A DNA stretch of 64,000 nt from contig NZ_QZVS01000087.1 in NCBI RefSeq assembly GCF_003602235.1, forward strand, positions 59,344 through 123,343, given 5' to 3'. Position 1 is the first letter of the stretch, and every line of letters starts with the position of its first letter. Below the pieces are notes generated by a model. That model saw only the letters and a program-made list of their open reading frames with translations. It was not told where the DNA came from and did no database searches. A program made the position numbers and the translations under genes. The DNA comes from Cryobacterium melibiosiphilum. Its GTDB lineage: Bacteria; Actinomycetota; Actinomycetes; Actinomycetales; Microbacteriaceae. Positions 52,993 through 62,193 of the stretch are shown in pieces.

Positions 52993-53676
52993 TTACTCGG
53001 TGGCGACGGTGATCTTCGCGATGCCGACGAGCAGCTGGTCAGCAACGGCGTCGGTGGCGAACGTGTCGTTCAGCAGGCCGGCGGCGACGGAGGAGATGTG
53101 AACCGTGGTTCCTTCGAGGATGGCGTTGGTGCCGTCCATCTCGAGGGGCTTCAGGGTTCCGCCGTAGAGGTTGAAGAGAAGGGCCTGCTCGGCGGCAACT
53201 TCGCCGTTGACCGTGACGTCACCGAAGAGCTCCGAAGTGCCCGGGTCGATGGTGAAGTTGGTCAGCTCAACCGTGGTCTCACCGGCGGTGAGGGAGAAGC
53301 CGGAGCCTTCGTGCTCGAGGGTGCCCTGAACGAACGGACGGTAGTCTTCCTCGGGGTCGTAGTAGTCCACGTTTCCGCCGGTGATCGGGAAGATCAGGCT
53401 GCCGTCGACCAGGGTCGCGGTGCCGACGGTGCCGGGGGTGAGGCCGAGGCTGGTGAGGGCGGCGGCGAAGTCGGCGTCGAGCAGCACAGCGGTGTCAACA
53501 CCGTTGTCGAGCGACGGGATCGACGCGAGGGGGACCGGGCTGGACTCGGCCGACGAGGAGGATTCCGGAGCCGACGAGGAGCCGGTGGAAGCAGGGGTGG
53601 TGGAGCAGGCAGCGAGGCCGGCGATGAGCATTCCGGCGGAAGCGAAGCCCAGTGCGGTCTTGGTGAATTTGCGCAT
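52993..53676 (-). CDS. Putative lipoprotein
   Basis: 227 residues; signal peptide with lipobox LAGLAAC (Cys24), a Ser-rich linker, then an all-beta-looking domain: TLVDGSLIFPITGGNVDYYD, GTLEHEGSGFSLTAGETTVELTNF (split at GSG) and LFGDVTVNG. The alternation of LEHEGSGFSL and VELTNFTIDP recalls haem-binding HtaA-type strands, but this is a weak impression and the family is not recognised. Flanked by a strong terminator and its own promoter region, so monocistronic. Probably surface exposed. Confidence 0.75.
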   Translation of the reverse strand: MRKFTKTALGFASAGMLIAGLAACSTTPASTGSSSAPESSSSAESSPVPLASIPSLDNGVDTAVLLDADFAAALTSLGLTPGTVGTATLVDGSLIFPITGGNVDYYDPEEDYRPFVQGTLEHEGSGFSLTAGETTVELTNFTIDPGTSELFGDVTVNGEVAAEQALLFNLYGGTLKPLEMDGTNAILEGTTVHISSVAAGLLNDTFATDAVADQLLVGIAKITVATE

Positions 53677-53765
53677 GATGTGATCCTTTGTCTCGGTTGT
53701 CCCGTTGGTGTGTTGGGGTATGACAGGTGTTCGGTTCCATGCGGAGAATGGTTTGGAAATCGGTC

Positions 53766-53787
53766 GGTCTGTTACCGTTCTGTTATC
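53766..53787 (-). promoter_or_regulatory. 11-bp direct repeat upstream of the lipoprotein gene
   Basis: Read on the minus strand: GATAACAGAAC followed immediately by GGTAACAGACC, an 11-bp tandem repeat with three differences, about 90 bases before the lipoprotein start. Helical-turn spacing of G(A/G)TAACAGA is typical of OmpR-class regulator sites and recalls the GTAAC-type boxes bound by MtrA in Actinobacteria. The regulator is inference. Confidence 0.45.
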
Positions 53788-53915
53788 AAATTCAGCAAAC
53801 GTTCAGGGAAAAACCCCGGAATCACGCGGATGTTCGCGGGCCGAATACTTTCGGCCACACCAAACCTGCCCCTCGAGCAGGGGCGATCGTGCGGGCGGCG
53901 AGACGGGTTCGCGGG

Positions 53916-54368
53916 CTAGAAGTGGCGAAACCGGTCGGGCGCGATGTCCCACGGGTCTTTGCCGAGCAGCTCGGCGATGCCGCGAAAGACGCAACTCTCG
54001 ATCATCATGCGCTGGTGCATCTCGTCGTTCAGGTGCAGGCGTGACAGACGCTGGATCGGCAGCCGGTAGAAGACGACACGACGTTCCGCAGCGGATACGT
54101 GCCAGCGTTCAATGCTCACGTCGGTGCCGGCAGGCACGGTGGCAGGCCCGGCCGCGGTGAGGAACCTGACGTCGGCGAGTTCCTCGGGCCAGACGCCGCG
54201 CAGGTACTCGACGGTCGAGGCGACCGTCATATCGAACAGGTCGATCCGGGTGCGCAGCGGCGGCAAATAGGGCCCGGTAGCCGAGCTGCGGATGCCGCGG
54301 CCGTGACGGTCCCGCCCACGCCCACGCACCGTCGGTTCCGGAGAGGAGGATCGACGAGATCGAGGCAT
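53916..54368 (-). CDS. Metallopeptidase-family protein (Rv3259 type)
   Basis: 150 residues, with a Ser/Arg-rich N terminus, a conserved central segment RIDLFDMTVASTVEYL and a C-terminal helix pair MHQRMMIESCVFRGIAELLGKDPWDI, given as ESCVFRGIAELLGKDPWDI. Annotated metallopeptidase by homology to zincin-like proteins in actinobacterial whiB2-manB loci, but the HExxH zinc motif is absent here, so catalysis is doubtful. Divergent from DUF3499, with a 73-bp gap. Part of the whiB2-manB locus split by the 40-53.7 kb block. Confidence 0.78.
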   Translation of the reverse strand: MPRSRRSSSPEPTVRGRGRDRHGRGIRSSATGPYLPPLRTRIDLFDMTVASTVEYLRGVWPEELADVRFLTAAGPATVPAGTDVSIERWHVSAAERRVVFYRLPIQRLSRLHLNDEMHQRMMIESCVFRGIAELLGKDPWDIAPDRFRHF

Positions 54369-54441
54369 GGGCCAATCTTAGTTCGCGGGTGCGCCGTGCC
54401 GGGAAGCTCGCTGCGGCCTCACCCGAGTACGCTGCAAGCAA

Positions 54442-54663
54442 ATGGATTTCCGACCGTGTTCCCGAGTGGCCTGTCAGGCTCCCGCCGTCGCCACCCTGAC
54501 CTTCGACTATGCCGACGCACTCGCCGTGCTCGGCCCGCTCGCCGTGACGAAGAGCCCGCACAGTTTCGACCTCTGCGCCCGGCATGCCCAGCTCACCACC
54601 GTTCCGGCGGGCTGGAGCCTGATGCGGCACGCCGCCCTCGGCGGCGACCAGCCGCAGCTCTGA
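54442..54663 (+). CDS. DUF3499 family protein
   Basis: 73 residues. C-x4-C in RPCSRVACQAPAVATLTF and a second metal-ligand-like set HSFDLCARHA, the signature of DUF3499 (Rv3258c in Mycobacterium), probably a small zinc-binding protein. The family proteins are often longer; this one ends soon after the conserved GWSLMRH. ATG start. 54 bases upstream of the phosphomannomutase, with which it is conserved in Actinobacteria. Function unknown. Confidence 0.85.
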   Translation: MDFRPCSRVACQAPAVATLTFDYADALAVLGPLAVTKSPHSFDLCARHAQLTTVPAGWSLMRHAALGGDQPQL

Positions 54664-54717
54664 CTCGCGGCCCCCGTTCGGGACGGTCGGTCAGACCCGT
54701 GGGGTAGATTCCCCGGT

Positions 54718-56172
54718 ATGAGTTCGTCGCAAGAAGCCCTCGCCCACCTGTCCCTCGTTGTCGGATCCTACGATGTGCGCGGTCTCGTCGGAGCGGAGCT
54801 GACCGCCCCGCTGGTGCGCGCCCTCGGCGCCGCCTTCGCCGACGAGGTGGCCACACCGGGCGGGCAGGCGGCCGAGATCGCCATCGGCCAGGACATGCGG
54901 GAGTCCTCGGCCGAGTTCGCTGAGGCGTTCGCCGACGGGGCCGAGGCGCGTGGGGCATCCATCGTCATGCTCGGCCTGTGCTCGACCGACGAAACCTACT
55001 TCGTGTCGGGCCGCGACGTGGTGCCCGCCGTCATGATCACCGCGAGCCACAACCCCGCCGAGTACAACGGGCTCAAGTTCTCGCGCGCGGGTGCCGTCTC
55101 GATGAGCGCGGACACCGGCCTGAGCGCGGTGCGCGATCGGGCCGCCGGCTACCTCGCCGACGGGATCGAGCCCGTCGCCAGCCCCGGCAGCCGCCGGCAC
55201 GCGGATGTCCTCCCCGCCTACGCGGCGCACCTGCGGTCCCTGGTCGACCTCACTCCCCTCAGCCCGCTGCGCGTCGTCGTCGACGCCGGCAACGGCATGG
55301 CCGGACTGACGGTGCCGGCCGTGCTCGGCGACGCGGCGGGGCTGGCCGCGCTGCCGATCGAGGTCATCCCGCTGTATTTCGAACTCGACGGCACCTTTCC
55401 GCACCGCGCGCCCAACCCGATGCCGGCCGGCAGCCTGCTCGACCTGCAGCAGGCCGTCATCGCCCACGGCGCCGACCTCGGCCTGGCGTTCGACGGCGAC
55501 GCCGACCGCTGCTTCGTGATCGACGAGGCCGGCGAGGTCGTGGACCCGTCCGCGGTCGCCGCGATCGTCGCCCGCCGCCTGATCGCCCGGGACCGCGCGG
55601 CCGACCCCGCCGCCGAAATCGTCGTGCTGCTGAACCTCGTCACCTCGCGGCGGCTGGTCGAGACGATCGAAGCGGCCGGCGCCGTTCCGGTGGTCACCAA
55701 GGTCGGCCACTCCCTGATCAAGGAGGACATGCGCGAGACCGGCGCCGTCTTCGGCGGGGAGCACTCCGGCCACTACTACTTTCGGGACTTCTTCGGCGCC
55801 GACAACGGCCTACTCGCCGCGCTGCACGTGCTTGCCGAACTGGGCCTGGCCGAACGGGGCGGGCAGCCGCTCGCCCTGTCGGCGCTCGCCGCGGAGGTCG
55901 CCCCGTACGCCATGTCGGGGGAGATCAACCTCGAGGTTGACGACGTGCCCGGAGCCTACGCGAGCATCGTCGAGGCCTACAGCGGCGACGCGGACTTCGA
56001 CGAATTCGACGGCCTGACCGTCACCGGGCTCACAAGCACGACCGAACCGTTCTGGTGGTTCAACGTGCGGCCCTCGAACACGGAACCCGTGCTGCGGCTC
56101 AACGTCGAGGCCGCGACCGCGGCCGAAATGGTGCGCGTGCGCGACGCGGTGCTCACCCTCCTCGACGCCTGA
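54718..56172 (+). CDS. manB: Phosphomannomutase/phosphoglucomutase
   Basis: Converts mannose-6-phosphate to mannose-1-phosphate, the step after ManA, providing GDP-mannose for mannosylated wall polymers. Active-site Ser110 in ITASHNPAEYNGLK; metal loop FDGDADRCFV; sugar-binding GGEHSGHYYFRD; phosphate-binding RPSNTEPVLRLN. 484 residues, the standard alpha-D-phosphohexomutase four-domain length. In the conserved locus it follows DUF3499. Confidence 0.92.
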   Translation: MSSSQEALAHLSLVVGSYDVRGLVGAELTAPLVRALGAAFADEVATPGGQAAEIAIGQDMRESSAEFAEAFADGAEARGASIVMLGLCSTDETYFVSGRDVVPAVMITASHNPAEYNGLKFSRAGAVSMSADTGLSAVRDRAAGYLADGIEPVASPGSRRHADVLPAYAAHLRSLVDLTPLSPLRVVVDAGNGMAGLTVPAVLGDAAGLAALPIEVIPLYFELDGTFPHRAPNPMPAGSLLDLQQAVIAHGADLGLAFDGDADRCFVIDEAGEVVDPSAVAAIVARRLIARDRAADPAAEIVVLLNLVTSRRLVETIEAAGAVPVVTKVGHSLIKEDMRETGAVFGGEHSGHYYFRDFFGADNGLLAALHVLAELGLAERGGQPLALSALAAEVAPYAMSGEINLEVDDVPGAYASIVEAYSGDADFDEFDGLTVTGLTSTTEPFWWFNVRPSNTEPVLRLNVEAATAAEMVRVRDAVLTLLDA

Positions 56173-56314
56173 TCCGCCAGGCTCGCGGCGTCATGCGGGC
56201 GCGGGGCCGGCCCGCGAACCACTAACCTCGGGAGGGCAAAGCAGTACCCGCAATGGTTCGACCCGCGTCGCTCTCGACGCGGCGCGATCGTTCTTATCCC
56301 GCTGGAGCACCACC

Positions 56315-57775
56315 ATGGCCCCTGATCCCCTGGCCAGCACGACACCCTCAAGAACTTCCCCTCACGCGGATGCGGGCCCCACGGCATCCGCTTCCCCCGG
56401 CGTTCCGGGTGGTGAACCACAACTCTCCCGCACGTTGAAGCCGCGGCACCTGTCGATGATCGCCATCGCCGGCGTCATCGGGGCCGGCCTGTTCGTGGGC
56501 TCGGGCGCGGCCATCAAGGAGGCCGGCCCCGGTATCCTCGTGGCCTACGCCGCCGCCGGGTTCGTCGTGATCCTCGTCATGCGGATGCTCGGCGAGATGG
56601 CCGCGGCCAGCCCGGAGACCGGCTCGTTCTCGGCCTACGCCGACCGCGCCCTCGGCCGCTGGGCCGGATTCAGCATCGGCTGGCTCTACGCCTGGTTCTG
56701 GATCATCGTGCTCGGCATCGAGGCCACCGCCGGCGCGGCGATCGTGCACCGCTGGGTTCCCGGCGTCGACCAGTGGGTCTGGGCGCTCATTCTCATGGTG
56801 CTCTTGACCCTCACGAACGTCGCCTCCGTCAAGTCGTTCGGCGAGTTCGAATTCTGGTTCGCCTCGATCAAGGTCGCCGCGATCGTGGTGTTCCTGCTGC
56901 TCGGAGTCGTCGCGATCTTGGGCCTGATGCCCGGCGTGCCAGCCCCGGGGCTCTCCAACCTCACCGGCCAAGGCGGATTCTTCCCGAACGGCAGCGGCGC
57001 CGTGCTCGGTGGCGTGCTCGTGGTCGTGTTCTCCTTCTTCGGCGCGGAGATCGCCACGATCGCCGCCGGCGAGTCCGAAAACCCGGTCGACGCCGTACGC
57101 AAGGCCGTGCGCTCGACCGTGTGGCGCATCCTGATCTTCTACATCGGCTCGATCGCGGTCGTGGTCACCGTGCTGCCGTGGGATGCGGCATCCGTCACGA
57201 AAAGCCCCTACGTTGCGGCGATCGAGCTCTACGGAATCCCCGGCGCCGGCACGATCATGGACATCATCGTGCTCACCTCGGTGCTGTCGTGCCTGAACTC
57301 GGGGCTGTACACGGCGAGCCGGATGCTGTTCTCGCTCGCGGTGCGCTCGGATGCGCCCAAGTCCTGGACTCACATCTCGAAGAGCGGCGTGCCGCGCAGC
57401 GCGGTGCTGGCCTCGACCGTCGTCGGGTTCCTGACCGTCGGGCTGAACTACCTCGCGCCCGACACGGTGTTCTTGTTCCTCGTGAACACGTCCGGTGCGA
57501 TCGCGCTCTTCGTCTGGCTCGTCATCGCGGTGTCGCAGCTGATTCTGCGGCGCCGTCTGAGCCCCGCTGAGACCCGCGCGCTGTCCCTGAAGATGTGGCT
57601 GTTTCCGTACCTGACCTGGTTCGCGATCGCCAGCATCCTCGCCCTGCTGGTCGGCATGCTCGTGATCGAGAAGACCCGTGAGTCGCTCTTGCTGTCGTTG
57701 CTGCTCGCCGCGGTGCTTGTGACGGTCGGCGTGCTGCGTTACCGCAAGCGCCCGCTCCCCGTCTCGGCTTCCTGA
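56315..57775 (+). CDS. Amino acid permease (APC superfamily, GabP/CycA-like)
   Basis: 486 residues, about twelve helices. LKPRHLSMIAIAGVIGAGLFVGSG, split here as LKPRHLSMIAIAG and VIGAGLFVGSG, is the N-terminal substrate-binding helix of the AAT family; SFGEFEFWFASIKV is typical of GABA/aromatic amino-acid permeases. Uptake is driven by a cation gradient. ATG start with GGAG seven bases upstream. The N terminus carries a 40-residue polar extension. The 142-bp upstream gap holds its promoter. Substrate not assignable. Confidence 0.88.
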   Translation: MAPDPLASTTPSRTSPHADAGPTASASPGVPGGEPQLSRTLKPRHLSMIAIAGVIGAGLFVGSGAAIKEAGPGILVAYAAAGFVVILVMRMLGEMAAASPETGSFSAYADRALGRWAGFSIGWLYAWFWIIVLGIEATAGAAIVHRWVPGVDQWVWALILMVLLTLTNVASVKSFGEFEFWFASIKVAAIVVFLLLGVVAILGLMPGVPAPGLSNLTGQGGFFPNGSGAVLGGVLVVVFSFFGAEIATIAAGESENPVDAVRKAVRSTVWRILIFYIGSIAVVVTVLPWDAASVTKSPYVAAIELYGIPGAGTIMDIIVLTSVLSCLNSGLYTASRMLFSLAVRSDAPKSWTHISKSGVPRSAVLASTVVGFLTVGLNYLAPDTVFLFLVNTSGAIALFVWLVIAVSQLILRRRLSPAETRALSLKMWLFPYLTWFAIASILALLVGMLVIEKTRESLLLSLLLAAVLVTVGVLRYRKRPLPVSAS

Positions 57776-57793
57776 GCCGTCCCCGCTTTTTCC

Positions 57794-57851
57794 GCGAGTG
57801 AGCAGTTAATGCACTTCCCGCGAAGGTTTGGTGCATTAATTGCTCACTCGC
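57794..57851. repeat. 21-bp inverted repeat between convergent genes
   Basis: GCGAGTGAGCAGTTAATGCA (57794-57813, plus C at 57814) and its mirror at 57831-57851 pair with one mismatch around a 16-base loop. The first seven bases GCGAGTG match the start of the variant B modular unit, but the middle is AT-richer and different. It lies between the permease and marR genes and could act as a bidirectional terminator. Confidence 0.85.
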
Positions 57852-57876
57852 GCAGGATCGCAAGGGCGGGGTGCGG

Positions 57877-58329
57877 CTAGATTGGCGCGGGCGCCCCGCC
57901 GTGCAGCGCCCGCACGAGCGGGGCGAGTTCGGGAATAGCTTCCGCTGAAGTCAGCGCCGCCTCGAGGGCGTCGTCGTGCACCGGGCGCGCCGCGAGCAAC
58001 AGGTGCTGGCCTGCGGGGGTGAGCTCGGTGTAGATTCCGCGTCGATCATCGGCGCAGAGGATGCGGGTGAGCAGCTGACGATCCTCCAACCGGTTCACGA
58101 GACGGGTCGTGGCGCTGCTCGAGAGTGCGGTCGCATGGGCGAGCTGCTGCATGCGCATGTGCCAGCCATCCTGGCGGCTGAGGGCGTCGAGCACGGTGTA
58201 TTCAACAACGGACAGTGCGGCTGCGGCCTGCAGGGCACGCTCGAGCTCGGTGTCGATGGCGCCGTGCAGGGCGGCGAGGGTGCGCCAACCCCGGGCGCGC
58301 AGTTCGACGGCGTCGTCTTCGATGCTCAT
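57877..58329 (-). CDS. MarR family transcriptional regulator
   Basis: 150 residues, winged helix-turn-helix with SVVEYTVLDALSRQDG, recognition-helix region ALSSSATTRLVNRLEDRQLL and wing CADDRRGIYTELTPAGQHLL, the last two typical of MarR proteins. The ATG at 58329 has GGAGG five bases upstream; a start four codons earlier would overlap that site. Divergent from the MFS transporter gene, so it most likely represses it and itself, responding to a small lipophilic compound. Confidence 0.88.
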   Translation of the reverse strand: MSIEDDAVELRARGWRTLAALHGAIDTELERALQAAAALSVVEYTVLDALSRQDGWHMRMQQLAHATALSSSATTRLVNRLEDRQLLTRILCADDRRGIYTELTPAGQHLLLAARPVHDDALEAALTSAEAIPELAPLVRALHGGAPAPI

Positions 58330-58384
58330 CGGGACCTCCATGAATCAGAATCGGCTCACTCACAATCGGGCAGTACGTATACAG

Positions 58385-58446
58385 TTGCGCACGCGTTTAG
58401 CTAGCGTGTGCAATCAATTCGTGCAAGGATATATAACGCGCTTGCA
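58385..58446. promoter_or_regulatory. MarR-MFS divergent operator region
   Basis: TTGCGCACGC (58385-58394) and GCGTGTGCAA (58404-58413) form an inverted repeat with one mismatch and a 9-bp spacer. A second pair, TGCAAG (58422-58427) and CTTGCA (58441-58446), lies next to it. Both contain the TTGCA/TGCAA half-sites typical of MarR operators. The window between marR and the transporter gene is only 192 bp. Confidence 0.6.
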
Positions 58447-58521
58447 ACTACTAGCGTACGCGTCGTAATCGGCCGGGACCTGGCCGGCGCGGAAACATCC
58501 GTTTGTTCCAAGGAGTTTCAC

Positions 58522-59733
58522 ATGCCCATCAGCCTGATTGCCCTCGCCCTCGGGGGTTTCGGCATCGGCCTCACCGAGTTCGTCATCATGGGACTGCTGC
58601 CCGAGGTCGCGGCGGACTTCGGCGTCACCCCGGCGGTGGCCGGCTGGCTCATCTCCGGCTACGCGCTCAGCGTCGTCGTCGGCGCCCTCGGCCTGACGGC
58701 GGCCGTCACCCGGTTCTCCCGCAAGCGCGTGCTCGTCGCCCTCATGGTGCTGTTCATCGCGGGCAACCTGCTCTCCGCCATTGCGCCCACCTACGAAATC
58801 ATGCTCGCCGGCCGCATCATCGCGGCCCTCTGCCACGGCGCCTTCTTCGGCATCGGCTCCGTCGTGGCGGCGGACCTCGTGCCCGAGAACAAGAAGGCCG
58901 CCGCGATCGCCATCATGTTCACGGGCCTGACCACCGCGAACGTGCTCGGCGTTCCCTTCGGCACCCTGCTCGGGCAGGCCTTCGGCTGGCGCTCCACGTT
59001 CTGGGCCATCACGGCCATCGGCGTCGTCGCCCTGATGGGGCTCGTCTTCCTCGTGCCCAGCATGAAAGCCCCGCACGCCGCGAGCCTTCGAGGCGAACTG
59101 CGCGCCTTCCGGTCGTCGCAGGTCTGGCTCTCCATCGCGGTGACCATCCTCGGATTCGGCGGCATGTTCGGCGCCTTCACCTACATCGCCTTCACCCTCA
59201 CCGAGGTCAGCGGATTCGCCTCGAGCACCGTGCCGTGGCTGCTGATCGTCTTCGGGGTCGGCCTGTTCCTCGGCAACACCCTCGGCGGCCGCGCCGCGGA
59301 CCGTGCCCTCGACACCAGCCTCATCGTGCTGCTCGCGGGGCTCACGGCCGTGCTTATTTTCTTCGCCCTCACCGCGCAGAATCAGGTCGCGACGATCGTG
59401 TCCCTCGTGCTGATGGGCTTCTTCGGTTTCGCCATCGTGCCCGGACTGCAGATGCGGGTCATGAAGTTCGCGCCCGGGGCATCCACTCTCGCCTCCGGCG
59501 CCAACATCGGCGCCTTCAATCTCGGCAACGCGCTCGGCGCGTGGCTCGGCGGACTGCTGATCACCGCCGGGGGAGGCTACACCGCGCCGATCTGGGCCGG
59601 CGCCGTCGCCGCGCTGGTCGCGCTCCTCGTCATGGCCGCCGCAGCTCATCGCCGTCCAGCTCTGATCGCACCCCCGACCGCGTACCATTCGACGGAGATT
59701 GCCCCCGAATTAGCCGAAAATCGCCTGGCGTGA
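58522..59733 (+). CDS. MFS transporter (AraJ/Cmx-type drug or sugar efflux)
   Basis: 403 residues, twelve helices. ALGGFGIGLTEFVIMGLLPEV, given as GIGLTEFVIMGLLPEV, and the helix 4 motif LAGRIIAALCHGAFFGIG are hallmarks of the AraJ/Cmx/chloramphenicol-efflux subfamily of MFS, and GFGVTPAVAGWLISGYA-type motif C segments follow. ATG with AAGGAG six bases upstream. Probably exports a toxic or signalling compound and is controlled by the divergent MarR. The last codons lie in the left arm of a 19-bp inverted repeat, so the C-terminal tail may be recently added. Confidence 0.87.
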   Translation: MPISLIALALGGFGIGLTEFVIMGLLPEVAADFGVTPAVAGWLISGYALSVVVGALGLTAAVTRFSRKRVLVALMVLFIAGNLLSAIAPTYEIMLAGRIIAALCHGAFFGIGSVVAADLVPENKKAAAIAIMFTGLTTANVLGVPFGTLLGQAFGWRSTFWAITAIGVVALMGLVFLVPSMKAPHAASLRGELRAFRSSQVWLSIAVTILGFGGMFGAFTYIAFTLTEVSGFASSTVPWLLIVFGVGLFLGNTLGGRAADRALDTSLIVLLAGLTAVLIFFALTAQNQVATIVSLVLMGFFGFAIVPGLQMRVMKFAPGASTLASGANIGAFNLGNALGAWLGGLLITAGGGYTAPIWAGAVAALVALLVMAAAAHRRPALIAPPTAYHSTEIAPELAENRLA

Positions 59734-59767
59734 CCCGAAACCGGCCCGATCTCCGTCGAATGGTACG
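59681..59767. repeat. Perfect 19-bp inverted repeat across the MFS stop codon
   Basis: CGTACCATTCGACGGAGAT (59681-59699) and its exact reverse complement (59749-59767) enclose 49 bases. The left arm and part of the loop are the final codons of the MFS gene (tail TAYHSTEIAPELAENRLA); the right arm is intergenic, 87 bp before ahcY. Size and layout resemble a miniature mobile element or a transcription-end hairpin. Confidence 0.85.
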
Positions 59768-59854
59768 GCAGCAACCGACTGAGGCAGCGGATGCCGCGGG
59801 TCGCCGTGCGACGCATCCCGCGACCCGCGCAGCCGGGAATGGCAAGATGGACGC

Positions 59855-61342
<1,488 letters not shown>

Positions 61343-61353
61343 CCGCCGGTTGA

Positions 61354-61420
61354 ACCGCGGATGCCCGCTGGTTGATATTTCGACAAGCTCAATCCGGCGC
61401 CCAGCGGGCTTTTCCGCGGT
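61354..61420 (+). terminator. Nested hairpin terminator after ahcY
   Basis: GCCCGCTGG (61363-61371) and CCAGCGGGC (61401-61409) pair and are followed by TTTT; an outer pair ACCGCGG/CCGCGGT encloses it. The loop contains TTTCGACAAGCTCAA, the REP-like motif found again downstream. Confidence 0.65.
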
Positions 61421-61439
61421 CTGAGCATCGGCTCGCGGG

Positions 61440-61550
61440 GTTTCGACCGCCGGTTGTTGAGCCTGCCGAAAACACGTCGCGGCTCAACCAGCGGGATGTT
61501 AACAATTTCGCTGGTTGAGCCGGCGCGCGAAGCGCGCTGGTCGAAACCGG
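61440..61550. repeat. REP-like GGTTGAGC/TCGAAACC repeats
   Basis: GGTTTCGACC-GGTTG, TTGAGCCTGCCGAAAA and GCTGGTTGAGC...CTGGTCGAAACC lie in close succession. CGGCTCAACCAGCG (61480-61493) and CGCTGGTTGAGCCG (61509-61522) form a perfect 14-bp inverted repeat with a 15-base loop. This motif (self-complementary TCGAC/TTGAGC repeats) is common between genes of Microbacteriaceae. No gene in this 500-bp stretch. Confidence 0.75.
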
Positions 61551-61845
61551 GCGAGACGACCTGCAGTCCGAGGGCTGGCTTGCGGGGTCTAGGCGGCGAA
61601 GTGCGGGCCGATCCCCGGGTTACGGGGAGGTTACGGGCGGGTTGCGGGCAAGCGACACGCCCGGGTTGCGGCCGCTGTTTGACGGGGATGCGCGGGGTGC
61701 GTAATGTAATCACACGTACCCCACAGGTTCGGAAAGCTGTTCAGCTGCCGGCCTCAAGCGGGACCAGTCAGAGCGAGCGAACCGAAAGGTTCCACATGAT
61801 GACGAAGAGCCCTTATCAAGCGGTTCGAGCGGCGGAAACGCCGAC

Positions 61846-61874
61846 TTGACAGCGTCTGATGGAATGGCTAAGTT
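61846..61874 (+). promoter_or_regulatory. Ribosomal RNA operon promoter
   Basis: TTGACA (61846-61851), 17-bp spacer, TAAGTT (61869-61874), an actinobacterial rrn-type promoter about 320 bp before the 16S gene. Transcription should start near 61881. Confidence 0.8.
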
Positions 61875-61880
61875 AGACAA

Positions 61881-62193
61881 GTTGCCCCAGAGCGACCGCC
61901 CATTATACGGGTTTGAAGCTGGGTGCGTCCGATCCTTGAGAACTCAACAGCGTGCACAATGTCAAATGCCAAAAACCTCGTGGTTGTTGATCCGTTTCTA
62001 GCGGTGATCAGCCAAGAGATTCCTTTGGAAATAATATTGAAAAAGTCCTGGTCTTTCGAGATTGGGCAACTAAACAAAGCAAGTCAGTAATGATTTGTTC
62101 TGTCAGTTTCAAACTTGTGCCTTGTTCGCCTATTCCGGCGGCTTGGTGCACTAGATGGGCACGGGGTCTTCGGATCTTGGAGCTATTCAAACA
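61881..62193 (+). other. rRNA leader with processing stem
   Basis: Contains TTGAGAACTCAACAGCGTGC (61938 region), a conserved actinobacterial leader box. AGATGGGCACGG (62153-62164) can pair with CCGTCCCGTCT (63742-63752) beyond the 16S gene, with one G-U pair and one bulge, giving the expected RNase III processing stem. Confidence 0.75.

Noticed and set aside
59734..59854. S-adenosylhomocysteine riboswitch before ahcY
   Set aside because: The gap is 121 bp and holds only the arm of an inverted repeat; no riboswitch pseudoknot pattern was recognised.
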